From positions 1-6,635 of the forward strand of contig JBBCJM010000139.1 in NCBI GenBank assembly GCA_037190175.1: a stretch of 6,635 bases of DNA. The letters run 5' to 3'. Source of the stretch: JBBCJM01 sp037190175. Lineage in GTDB: Bacteria > Pseudomonadota > Alphaproteobacteria > Rhodobacterales > Rhodobacteraceae. Position numbers and translations under genes: made by a program. The notes beneath the pieces were generated by a model. It had not been told where the DNA came from and searched no databases. It was given only the letters and a program-made list of their open reading frames with translations. This document shows, in pieces, positions 1-5,431 of the stretch (its first letter is position 1; every line of letters begins with the position of its first letter).

Positions 1-31
1 AGCGAGGAGCGACCGGAGGGAGCGACGAGCG
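1..31. repeat. Imperfect 11-bp direct repeat downstream of pyrC
   Basis: Two near-identical 11-mers, AGCGAGGAGCG (1-11) and AGCGACGAGCG (21-31), differ at one base and are separated by 9 bp. They occupy the visible part of the spacer after the pyrC stop codon on the minus strand. No gene is visible here. It may be a simple purine-rich repeat or part of a spacer before another minus-strand gene that starts outside the window. Confidence 0.4.
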
Positions 32-1069
32 TCAGGTCTCGACGTGCCAGTACACCGGAAAGCCCGGGTCGAACACAGTTACCGGCCCGGCCTCGGTCAG
101 GATCTTCTCGGGCCAGGCGGCGGGCTCCTCGCGCTTCACCAGCCGGAGGATGCCCTCGTTCGGGGACAGGCGATAGAAGGCCGGGCCGTTGAGGCTGGCG
201 AAAGCCTCCAGCCGCTCCAGCGCGCCCTCCTCCTCGAACACATGGGCCAGCAGCGGCAGCGTGTTGGTGGCGGTGAAGCAGCCGGCGCAGCCGCAGGCAT
301 GTTCCTTCAGCGCGTCCACATGCGGGGCGGAATCGGTGCCCAGGAAATAGCGCGGGCTGCCCGAGGTGGCGGCCCGGCGCAGCGCCAGCCGGTGCTTCTC
401 GCGCTTGGCCACCGGCAGGCAGTAGTAATGTGGCCGGATCCCGCCCACCAGGATGTGGTTGCGGTTGATGATCAGGTGATGGGTGGTGATGGTGGCGGCC
501 AGATCGTCGCCCCCCTCGGCGGCATAGGCCACGCCCTCCTCGGTGGTGATGTGCTCCATCACCACCCGCAGCCCCGGCACCCGCCGGCGCAGGGGCTCGA
601 GCACGGTGTCGATGAACACCGCCTCGCGGTCGAAGATGTCGACCTCCGGCGTGGTCACCTCGCCATGCACGCAGAGAGGCAGGCCGATCCCGGCCATTTT
701 CTCCAGCACCGGCAGCACCTTGTCGAGGTTTCTTACACCGGAGTGCGAATTGGTGGTGGCCCCGGCGGGATAGAGCTTCACCGCCTTGACCAGCCCGCTT
801 TCCGCCGCCGCCGCCACGTCGGCCGGGTCGGTCCCCTCGGTCAGGTAGAGCGTCATCAGGGGCTCGAACCCCGCGCCCCCGGGCAGCGCGGCCAGGATGC
901 GGTCGCGATAGGCGGCGGCCTGCGCCCCGGTCACCACCGGCGGCACCAGGTTCGGCATCACGATGGCGCGGGCGAAGTGGCGTGCGGTCTCGGGCAGCAC
1001 GGCGCGCAGAACGGCGCCGTCGCGCAGGTGCAGGTGCCAGTCGTCGGGGCGGCGGAGCGTCAGGGTCAT
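32..1069 (-). CDS. pyrC: Dihydroorotase, class II (PyrC)
   Basis: This enzyme makes L-dihydroorotate by reversible cyclisation of N-carbamoyl-L-aspartate, the third step of de novo pyrimidine synthesis in the cytosol. The 345-residue product matches the E. coli-type PyrC in length (about 348) and along its whole sequence. The expected binuclear zinc ligands are all visible: H12 and H14 in WHLHLRDG, K98 (the carboxylated lysine) in VKLYPAGATTNS, H135 in HGEVT, H173 in EHITT, and D246 in GTDSAPH. The MPNL motif (38-41) and the class II CGCAGCF motif near residue 260 are also present, so the enzyme should be active. The ATG at 1069 is chosen because RRPDDWHLHLRDG follows at once, as in homologues, and an AGGGG (1077-1081) sits 7 bases upstream. 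The gene is 52 bp downstream of a small membrane ORF and may share its transcript. Its usual partner pyrE could lie beyond the left edge but is not visible. Confidence 0.98.
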   Translation of the reverse strand: MTLTLRRPDDWHLHLRDGAVLRAVLPETARHFARAIVMPNLVPPVVTGAQAAAYRDRILAALPGGAGFEPLMTLYLTEGTDPADVAAAAESGLVKAVKLYPAGATTNSHSGVRNLDKVLPVLEKMAGIGLPLCVHGEVTTPEVDIFDREAVFIDTVLEPLRRRVPGLRVVMEHITTEEGVAYAAEGGDDLAATITTHHLIINRNHILVGGIRPHYYCLPVAKREKHRLALRRAATSGSPRYFLGTDSAPHVDALKEHACGCAGCFTATNTLPLLAHVFEEEGALERLEAFASLNGPAFYRLSPNEGILRLVKREEPAAWPEKILTEAGPVTVFDPGFPVYWHVET

Positions 1070-1121
1070 GGCCCAGCCCCTAGCGCAAGCGGCCGGGGCT
1101 TTCCAGTACCCTCCTCGGGGC

Positions 1122-1247
1122 TCAGGCCCCGGCCAGGATCAGCATCCCGGCGACGACGAGGATCGCCTCGACCGGGGGCAAGGCGGTGACCATCCGGGTC
1201 AGGCCCCGGGGCAGGATGCTGGCGGGCCTCGGGCGGGCGCGGCGCAT
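1122..1247 (-). CDS. Putative 41-aa single-helix membrane microprotein
   Basis: This ORF of 41 codons plus stop runs on the minus strand just upstream of pyrC. The N-terminus is arginine-rich (MRRARPRPASILPRGLTR), and residues 26-41 form one hydrophobic stretch (VEAILVVAGMLILAGA) that ends at the stop codon. This suggests an N-in, C-out or tail-anchored single-pass inner-membrane peptide. The case for translation is an AAGGA ribosome site (1257-1261) placed 9 bases before the ATG, plus a candidate promoter farther upstream at 1279-1306. I do not recognise a family. It could be a small structural or regulatory membrane protein, or a translated leader for pyrC. A chance ORF in GC-rich DNA is still possible. 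The overlapping 63-codon frame that starts at 1257 has low-complexity Arg/Pro/Gly composition and is less likely. Confidence 0.5.
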   Translation of the reverse strand: MRRARPRPASILPRGLTRMVTALPPVEAILVVAGMLILAGA

Positions 1248-1267
1248 GGCAGGTCATCCTTCATCGG

Positions 1268-1293
1268 GTTGTGCTACTCCAATAGAGTACAAC
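1268..1293. promoter_or_regulatory. Operator-like inverted repeat between divergent genes
   Basis: Perfect 5-bp arms TACTC (1275-1279) and GAGTA (1285-1289) flank a 5-base centre, CAATA. They extend into outer arms GTTG (1268-1271) and CAAC (1290-1293), with a 3-base bulge (TGC) on the left. A third GTTGT lies at 1299-1303. The dyad sits between the divergent minus-strand unit (microprotein, pyrC) and the plus-strand HD hydrolase. It overlaps -10-like sequences on both strands: TATTGG on minus (1279-1284) and TAGAGT on plus (1283-1288, 17 bases from a weak TTCATC). Such a position suits a transcription-factor site. I cannot name the factor from the sequence. Confidence 0.4.
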
Positions 1294-1306
1294 TTCAGGT
1301 TGTCAT
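1279..1306 (-). promoter_or_regulatory. Candidate sigma70-type promoter for microprotein/pyrC
   Basis: On the minus strand ATGACA (1301-1306, 5 of 6 matches to TTGACA) is followed after 16 bases by TATTGG (1279-1284, TAT matching). A start of transcription near 1272 would leave a leader of about 25 bases before the microprotein ATG at 1247. The -10 lies over the centre of the inverted repeat at 1268-1293. This is motif matching by eye in GC-rich DNA, so it remains tentative. Confidence 0.3.
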
Positions 1307-1453
1307 TCGCCAGCCGCGCGCGCCAGTCCCGGCCATTTCCCGCCGATCGTGCACGGATCGCCGACAGAAACCCGCGCTTGCCAAGGCGCGCGGCCGGGCG
1401 CAGACTGCCGGCATCCCGCACATCGCAGACCCCGCGACCGGCCGCCCCTCCAT

Positions 1454-1457
1454 GGAG
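1454..1457 (+). promoter_or_regulatory. Ribosome binding site deciding the HD hydrolase start
   Basis: GGAG lies 6 bases before the ATG at 1464. The earlier in-frame ATG at 1452 overlaps this site and has only C-rich sequence upstream, with no Shine-Dalgarno match. This favours 1464 as the true start. Confidence 0.6.
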
Positions 1458-1463
1458 ACGCCC

Positions 1464-2018
1464 ATGCAACGCCTGCTCGACGCCTGCCTCTTCGCCGCCC
1501 GCGCCCATTCCGGCCAATGCCGCAAGGGCGCGGCGAGGGAGCCCTATGTGAACCACGTGATCGACGTGGCCGCCCGGCTGGCCGCCAGCCCGCTGGCCGA
1601 CGAGGACACGGTGGTGGCCGGGCTGCTGCACGACACGGTGGAGGATACCCCCACCACCGAGGCCGAGCTGGCCGCCCGCTTCGGCCCCCGGGTGGCCGGC
1701 ATGGTGATGGAGGTGACCGACGACAAGAGCCTGGACCGGCCCATCCGCAAGGCGTTGCAGGTGGCCCATATCGGCTCCCGCTCGATCCCCGCGCGGCGGA
1801 TCAAGATCGCCGACCAGACCTCGAACCTCGCCGCGCTGGCGGAAAGCCCGCCAGCCGACTGGGACCGGGCGCGGGCGCAGGAATATCTCGACTGGGCGGT
1901 CAGGGTGGTGGCGGCGGCGCGCGGGGTGGACCCGGGGCTGGAGGCCGCCTTCGACGCGCAGGCCAGCGCCACCGCCGCCGTGGTGGCCGGGATGGACGCG
2001 GGGCCGGGCCAGGGCTAG
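1464..2018 (+). CDS. HD-domain (p)ppGpp hydrolase, MESH1-type small alarmone hydrolase
   Basis: A 184-residue single-domain HD protein resembling metazoan MESH1 and the hydrolase half of SpoT/Rel. The family removes the 3'-pyrophosphate of (p)ppGpp with Mn2+; MESH1 also acts on NADPH. The predicted metal ligands are H31 (in YVNHVIDVA), H56-D57 and D117 (in KIADQTSNL). The catalytic ED pair is E60-D61 in GLLHDTVEDT. R20-K21 and the stretch EVTDDKSL (83-90) match conserved MESH1 positions. The core through EYLDWAVRVV is intact, followed by an Ala/Gly-rich tail. There is no synthetase, TGS or ACT domain and no room for them, so it can only hydrolyse, not make, the alarmone. The reading frame is open far upstream, but that extension is low-complexity and lacks family similarity. 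The gene stands alone, divergent from the pyrC unit. Family assignment is strong; the exact substrate is inference. Confidence 0.9.
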   Translation: MQRLLDACLFAARAHSGQCRKGAAREPYVNHVIDVAARLAASPLADEDTVVAGLLHDTVEDTPTTEAELAARFGPRVAGMVMEVTDDKSLDRPIRKALQVAHIGSRSIPARRIKIADQTSNLAALAESPPADWDRARAQEYLDWAVRVVAAARGVDPGLEAAFDAQASATAAVVAGMDAGPGQG

Positions 2019-2058
2019 GGCGGATCGATTCAGGCGAACACCGGCAGGAAGGGCGCCT

Positions 2059-2075
2059 CCCCTCCTCACGAGGGG
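2059..2075. terminator. Short GC-rich hairpin after the HD hydrolase gene
   Basis: CCCCTC (2059-2064) and GAGGGG (2070-2075) form a perfect 6-bp stem with a 5-base loop, 40 bases after the stop codon of the HD gene. There is no T-tract, so it would be a weak intrinsic terminator at best. Flanking C/T-rich and G-rich sequence could lengthen the stem with bulges. Confidence 0.25.
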
Positions 2076-2112
2076 GGAGGGAGGTATGAGACTTCATCCG
2101 GAGTGCCAGCGG

Positions 2113-2138
2113 CAGCGGTTCCATCCGAACCGATCCTG
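2113..2138. repeat. Palindromic element, copy 1 (upstream of GFA gene)
   Basis: CGGTTC (2116-2121) and GAACCG (2127-2132) form a perfect 6-bp stem around a 5-base loop. The surrounding 26 bases align with 6505-6528 at the right end of the window: CAGCGGTT and GAACCGAT are identical, and ATCCTG versus ATGCTG differ at one base, while the loops differ. It sits about 35 bases before the GFA start. A weak promoter-like pair, TTCCAT (2119-2124) and TAGGCT (2142-2147) with 17-base spacing, overlaps it. It could be an operator, a repeat, or part of a promoter. Confidence 0.4.
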
Positions 2139-2171
2139 CTCTAGGCTGCGATACGAAACGAGGAGGAAGCC

Positions 2172-2528
2172 ATGGCCCTTCATACCGGCGGATGCCAGTG
2201 CGGCGCGGTGCGCTATCATGTGGATGTCGACCTCGACCAGCCCGTCACCTGCAACTGCTCGCGCTGCCAGCGGCTGGGCTCGGTGCTGGCCTTCGCACCG
2301 CGCGAGGCCTTCGCGCTGGAACAGGGCGAGGACGCGCTGACCGAATACCTGTTCAACACGCGCAAGATCCGCCACCTCTTCTGCAAGACCTGCGGGATCG
2401 AGAGCTTCGCCCTGGGCACCGGCCCCGACGGCAAGGAGATGGCGGCGATCAACGTCAACTGCCTGGACGGGGTGGAGCCGCGCGAGATCGCCAAGGGCGC
2501 CTTCCACTACGACGGACGGGCGGTGTGA
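2172..2528 (+). CDS. GFA/CENP-V family zinc-binding protein
   Basis: A 118-residue protein of the glutathione-dependent formaldehyde-activating (GFA)/CENP-V family, a small zinc-binding beta fold. All seven usual cysteines are visible: C8 and C10 (GGCQCGAV), C27, C29 and C32 (CNCSRC), and C71 and C74 (FCKTCG). The family's founding enzyme was proposed to speed the joining of formaldehyde to glutathione, but that activity is disputed and most members have no proven reaction, so no substrate is assigned here. The length fits a complete family member, the protein is cytosolic, and no signal peptide is seen. The ATG is well supported by AGGAGG (2161-2166) 5 bases upstream. The stop overlaps the GTG start of the next gene by 4 bp, so the two are probably co-transcribed and translationally coupled. 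Confidence 0.93.
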   Translation: MALHTGGCQCGAVRYHVDVDLDQPVTCNCSRCQRLGSVLAFAPREAFALEQGEDALTEYLFNTRKIRHLFCKTCGIESFALGTGPDGKEMAAINVNCLDGVEPREIAKGAFHYDGRAV

Positions 2529-2908
2529 GACTGGCGCTGGCCCTGCTAGTCCTCGGCAGCGCGGCCCAGGCGCAGACGCCCGGCTGCGCCGATCCGCAGA
2601 CCCAGATCGAGATGAACGCCTGCGCCGAGCGCGAGTGGCAGGCGGCCGACCGCGCGCTGAACGAGGCCTACGGCCAGGCGCGCGCGGCGATGCGGCGGCT
2701 GGATGCCGACTTCCCGCAGGAGGCGCGCGGCGCCGAGGCGGCGCTGCGCGAGGCCCAGCGGGCCTGGATCACCTTCCGCGACGCCGCCTGCGCCGTCGAG
2801 GGCTGGCCGATGCGCGGCGGCAGCGCCGAGCTGCTGCTGATCCACGGCTGCCTGGCCCGGCTCACCCGTCAGCGCACCGAGGATCTGCTGGGGCTGGCGG
2901 CCTACTGA
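2525..2908 (+). CDS. Secreted LprI/DUF1311 family protein
   Basis: A 127-residue exported protein starting at GTG (2525). Residues 1-16 form a short signal peptide: a single Arg, a Leu/Ala/Val core, then AQA, with cleavage predicted before Q17. The mature part matches the DUF1311/LprI N-terminal family: C21, then EMNACAEREW (29-38), LNEAY (45-49), and AQRAWITFRDAAC (77-89). Four cysteines (21, 33, 89, 109) could form two disulfides in the periplasm, as expected for this family. Mycobacterial LprI has been described as a lysozyme inhibitor, but most proteobacterial members are uncharacterised, so that role is only a possibility. The GTGA overlap with the GFA stop, and the lack of an in-frame ATG before the signal peptide, decide the start. 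The mature protein is mostly helical and charged. Its 3' end overlaps the convergent minus-strand gene by 7 bp. Confidence 0.85.
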   Translation: MRLALALLVLGSAAQAQTPGCADPQTQIEMNACAEREWQAADRALNEAYGQARAAMRRLDADFPQEARGAEAALREAQRAWITFRDAACAVEGWPMRGGSAELLLIHGCLARLTRQRTEDLLGLAAY

Positions 2909-3849
2909 CCGCCCCCCAGTTCCTCCAGCCGGCGGCGGAAGCCGGGCGCGTTCATCCGCGCGGTGACCGAGCGGCAGATCATCGCCTCGCGCGCCGGATG
3001 GCCGCTGTCGCGCGCCACGGCCAGCAGCCGGCGCAGATAGGGGCCGAAGCTGCGCCGGGCCCGCAGCGCCTGCGCGAAGACGGCCGGGGTCAGCCGCCCC
3101 TCCATCGCGGCGACGATCAGGTCGTCCAGCACCCCCATCCGCCGCAGCGCCACCGCCGGCTGCGGCCCCAGCCGCCGCGCGGGCAACAGCGTGACCCAGG
3201 GGCGGAAGAACAGCGCGGCGTGCATGGCATCCTCGCGCTCGGCCGGGTCGAAGGCCACGAAGGCCCGCCCCGCCCCCTCGGTCATGTCGGGGGCAAAGCC
3301 GTAGCGGCGGGTGAAGTCCAGCCGGCGGGCGGCGGGAAAGCGGGGGTCCCAGCCCGCCACCAGCGGGTCGAGCGTGGCCTGCGGCGCCAGTGCCAGCACG
3401 GTGGAGCCGGGGGCGGCCACGGAAAAGGCCGCCGCCGCATAGCCCCCGGGGCCCGCGCCATAGAACAGCACCCGGTCGAAATCCTCGAAGAAGGCGTCGT
3501 CCACCAGCCGGTCGACATAGCGCCAGACCGCCGGGTCGCGCCACCAGGTCGCCCCCTCGGCCATGAGGCCCAGATGCGACCAGCCCCGGGTGCGGGCCAG
3601 CGCCAGCCCCTGCGGCAGCCGGCCCGGCCCCTCGGCCCGCACCTCCTCGGCCTCCTCGAAGGTGACCAGCAGCGTGGTGCCCTCGTCGGCAAACAGCGCA
3701 TGGTGGCGCGGCCCCAGCGGCTCGGCATGGCCGAGGTCGTCGTAAAGCGCGGTCAGCGCCGCGAACCAGCCCTCGCGGTCGCCGGCGGCGATGGTGAGCG
3801 GAGGAAAGGCGGCGGCGTCTTCGGTCATGGCGGGCGAGGGACTGGTCAT
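2902..3849 (-). CDS. Alpha/beta-hydrolase-like protein without nucleophile (Rhodobacterales family)
   Basis: A 315-residue cytosolic protein with no signal peptide. Residues 126-160 look like the nucleophile-elbow region of an alpha/beta hydrolase: strand RVLFYG, turn GAGPGGYAAAAFS (131-143), then strand STVLALAPQATLDP. Where active relatives have G-x-S-x-G-G, residue 133 is glycine, so ordinary serine-hydrolase catalysis is unlikely. I recall similar Rhodobacterales proteins labelled phosphoadenosine phosphosulfate reductase, but no CysH signature is visible and I would not use that name. The C-terminus (about 270-315) is Arg-rich and helical. The start is uncertain: ATG at 3849 (used), ATG at 3828 (308 aa), or TTG at 3900; none has a clear Shine-Dalgarno site. 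The gene lies 113 bp downstream of a glycosyltransferase on the same strand, which fits a role near surface-glycan synthesis, but that is inference from position. Confidence 0.75.
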   Translation of the reverse strand: MTSPSPAMTEDAAAFPPLTIAAGDREGWFAALTALYDDLGHAEPLGPRHHALFADEGTTLLVTFEEAEEVRAEGPGRLPQGLALARTRGWSHLGLMAEGATWWRDPAVWRYVDRLVDDAFFEDFDRVLFYGAGPGGYAAAAFSVAAPGSTVLALAPQATLDPLVAGWDPRFPAARRLDFTRRYGFAPDMTEGAGRAFVAFDPAEREDAMHAALFFRPWVTLLPARRLGPQPAVALRRMGVLDDLIVAAMEGRLTPAVFAQALRARRSFGPYLRRLLAVARDSGHPAREAMICRSVTARMNAPGFRRRLEELGGGQ

Positions 3850-3962
3850 GTTCGGGGGCTCGCGGGAACGCTCGCACCATCCCGTGGCGGGGCTTGGCAA
3901 ACAAGGGGGCGGGCACGGGGCAGCCGCTCAACAACGGGCGAGCACTGTTTCCCGCGCACCGC

Positions 3963-4997
3963 TCAATCCCGCCCCAGCCCGTGGCGCCAGACCTTCCGCG
4001 CCCCGGCCGCGCTCAGCACCCGGCTGGGCGGGGTCATCAAGAGCCGGCCGAACAGCGCGCGCCAGCCCTCATCGGCCGCCATCAGCTCGGCGAACCGCGC
4101 CCGCCGCCATGCCACCGCCGCGGCGTGCAGCGGCCCCAGCACCGGATCGGCCATCAGTTCCGCCCGCAGCGGCGCGCTGGCGGGCTCGATGGCGAGGATC
4201 GAGGCATCCTCCTCGTCGCAGAAGTTGCGGTCGACCCAGTAGCCGAGATCGAAGGGCGCGGCCTCGCGGTTGGCCCGCCCGCGGTCGCATTTCACCAGAT
4301 AGCCCTGCATCGAGCCCAGCGCATAGTGGTTGAGCTGCGCCAGCGCGTAGACATCCTGCCCCGGCGGGGTGAAGCTGGGCCCCAGCACGAAACCCGCGGG
4401 CAGCCGGCGGCCCGAGCCGTCATACCAGACCTCCCCGGCCAGGCGGGAACGGCCGGGCGCCCGGGGGCGGTGGACGCCAAACTTGCCGAAGGCGCCGTCG
4501 CGGCGGAACAGCGTCTTGATCTGCACCGCGCGCCAGGGCCAGTGCAGCACCCGCGGCGCGGCGCGGGTGAAGGCATGGGTCACCGGCGCATCGGCGATCT
4601 CCACCACCCCGGCATTGCCGAACATCCGCCAGGTCAGCGCGATGGCGGTGGCGCCCGGGCAGGCAACGACCAGCGCCGCCAGCGTCCGGTCGCCAATCTG
4701 GACGTTCACGAACTCGTCCACGTCCAGCACCATGGCCCAGTCGGCGGCCCGGGCCAGCGGATGCCGGTCGGCCAGGTGCAGCGCCTGCCACTGCGGCCCC
4801 TTCGGATGCGGGCCGGGGTTGCGCACATGGGTCAGCCAGCCCAGCGCCGCCAGCCGGTCCAGCATCGCGTCGGTGCCGTCCTGGCAGTCGTTCGAGAACA
4901 CCAGGAAATCGGTGAAGCCGCAGGCGCGGTGATGGGCCAGCCATTCCAGCAGGAAGGCGCCCTCGTTGCGCAGGGTGGCGACGGCCAGCGCCCTCAC
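3963..4997 (-). CDS. Family 2-like glycosyltransferase (GT-A fold, Glyco_tranf_2_4 type)
   Basis: A 344-residue GT-A glycosyltransferase that would move a sugar from a nucleotide-sugar donor to an unknown acceptor. The N-terminus shows the family pattern: LRNEGAFLLEWLAHHRACG (9-27), then FSNDCQDGTDAMLDRL (34-49), which replaces the usual donor-binding DGS-type segment. The DXD-like metal site is LDVDEF (D92, D94, E95). PQWQAL (68-73) and LNHYALGSMQGYLVK (near 240) are further motifs I associate with this Rhodobacterales family. No transmembrane helix or signal peptide is seen, so it is cytosolic or peripheral at the membrane. The GTG at 4997 is chosen because the core motif starts within nine residues; the upstream GGGGCGG is only a poor ribosome site. 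The best-fitting role is capsule, lipopolysaccharide or exopolysaccharide synthesis, but neither acceptor nor sugar can be read from sequence. Confidence 0.9.
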   Translation of the reverse strand: MRALAVATLRNEGAFLLEWLAHHRACGFTDFLVFSNDCQDGTDAMLDRLAALGWLTHVRNPGPHPKGPQWQALHLADRHPLARAADWAMVLDVDEFVNVQIGDRTLAALVVACPGATAIALTWRMFGNAGVVEIADAPVTHAFTRAAPRVLHWPWRAVQIKTLFRRDGAFGKFGVHRPRAPGRSRLAGEVWYDGSGRRLPAGFVLGPSFTPPGQDVYALAQLNHYALGSMQGYLVKCDRGRANREAAPFDLGYWVDRNFCDEEDASILAIEPASAPLRAELMADPVLGPLHAAAVAWRRARFAELMAADEGWRALFGRLLMTPPSRVLSAAGARKVWRHGLGRD

Positions 4998-5081
4998 GCC
5001 GCCGCCCCGTGGCGGCCCATGCGGATGCCGCGGTCTCGCCCCTTCGCCATCTCCCCCGCCCGCCGATGCGCCGCCCTGCCC

Positions 5082-5109
5082 TTGCTAGCACGGCGCCCGG
5101 CCCCCGCAA
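5082..5109 (-). promoter_or_regulatory. Candidate promoter for the glycosyltransferase
   Basis: On the minus strand TTGCGG (5104-5109) and TAGCAA (5082-5087) are spaced by 16 bases. They lie about 85 bases upstream of the GTG at 4997. The -35 falls within the hairpin at 5102-5121, so both calls cannot be fully independent. The match to consensus is weak outside TTG and TA. Confidence 0.25.
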
Positions 5110-5121
5110 CCCCCTGCGGGG
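5102..5121. repeat. Perfect 7-bp inverted repeat, possible second terminator stem
   Basis: CCCCGCA (5102-5108) and TGCGGGG (5115-5121) pair perfectly around a 6-base loop. It lies about 60 bases after the hemP stop on the minus strand and before the glycosyltransferase. No T-tract follows. It may act with the hairpin at 5146-5173 to end the hemP transcript or to insulate the glycosyltransferase promoter. Confidence 0.35.
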
Positions 5122-5145
5122 CGCGGGAACCGGGACGACGGCAGG

Positions 5146-5173
5146 CCGCCGGCGCGAGGGGGGTCGCCGGCGG
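5146..5173 (-). terminator. Strong GC hairpin right after hemP
   Basis: A perfect 9-bp stem, CCGCCGGCG (5146-5154) with CGCCGGCGG (5165-5173), encloses a 10-base loop. In the direction of hemP it begins 9 bases after the stop codon, the expected place for a terminator or for a 3'-end-protecting structure. No U-tract follows, which is common in very GC-rich genomes, so Rho-assisted ending or mRNA stabilisation are alternatives. Confidence 0.5.
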
Positions 5174-5182
5174 ATGCGGCGG

Positions 5183-5431
5183 TCACTTGGTCAGGATCAG
5201 CTTTCCCGCCCGGGTGATGCGCAGGCAGTAGACCTGCCCGTCCAGCACGATCTCGGCGGTGCCGGCCGGGCCGGTCAGCGCGCGGGCGTCGTGGCAGGGG
5301 ATGGTGCGCGGCCGCTCGGCGGCGGTCACGAGGGTCGCGGCGGCTTGCTGCGGCCGCGGGGCAACGGGCTGGGTCATATGCGCGGCTCCGGCCAGGCGCA
5401 GGGTATCGCGTCCCGAGAAGGCGAGGGTCAT
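5183..5431 (-). CDS. hemP: Hemin uptake protein HemP/HmuP
   Basis: A small protein of the HemP/HmuP family, linked to haem-iron uptake; in studied rhizobia and relatives, HmuP helps activate expression of the haem receptor gene. The conserved C-terminal half is complete: HDARALTGPAGTAEIVLDG followed by QVYCLRITRAGKLILTK, ending at the stop as in the family. It is soluble and cytosolic by appearance. Two starts are plausible. ATG at 5431 gives 82 residues and overlaps the stop of the upstream 53-aa ORF as ATGA; ATG at 5377 gives 64 residues, closer to usual family length. Each has a GGAG exactly 8 bases upstream. No TonB-dependent receptor or haem ABC transporter is in this window, so the gene is separated from its usual partners. 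Regulation by iron is likely from the family; a candidate operator lies at 5685-5713. Confidence 0.9.
   Translation of the reverse strand: MTLAFSGRDTLRLAGAAHMTQPVAPRPQQAAATLVTAAERPRTIPCHDARALTGPAGTAEIVLDGQVYCLRITRAGKLILTK

Noticed and set aside
44..1189. Long plus-strand open frame opposite pyrC (381 codons)
   Set aside because: It is antisense to a fully convincing pyrC and has low-complexity Gly/Gln/Arg/His composition, as expected from the opposite strand of a GC-rich gene.
2902..3849. Phosphoadenosine phosphosulfate reductase annotation
   Set aside because: No CysH-type PP-loop or C-terminal cysteine signature is visible; the sequence instead shows an alpha/beta-hydrolase-like elbow.
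3850..3900. TTG-initiated extension of the hydrolase-like gene to 332 residues
   Set aside because: It is a rare start without a ribosome site, and the added segment (MPSPATGWCERSREPPN) looks non-coding; ATG at 3849 or 3828 is simpler.
2635..4242. Long plus-strand open frame across LprI, the hydrolase-like gene and the glycosyltransferase end
   Set aside because: It runs antisense or out of frame across three recognisable genes, and its protein is Arg/Gly/Ala/Pro-rich with no motif.
4994..5050. 18-codon ORF (ATG at 5050) whose TGA overlaps the glycosyltransferase GTG
   Set aside because: The overlap could mean a coupling leader, but GGGGGAG abuts its ATG too closely and the peptide is simple Arg/Gly/Ala sequence; chance is likely.
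3894..5231. Plus-strand open frame opposite the glycosyltransferase (445 codons)
   Set aside because: It is a shadow of the GC-rich minus-strand gene, with no domain or ribosome site to support it.
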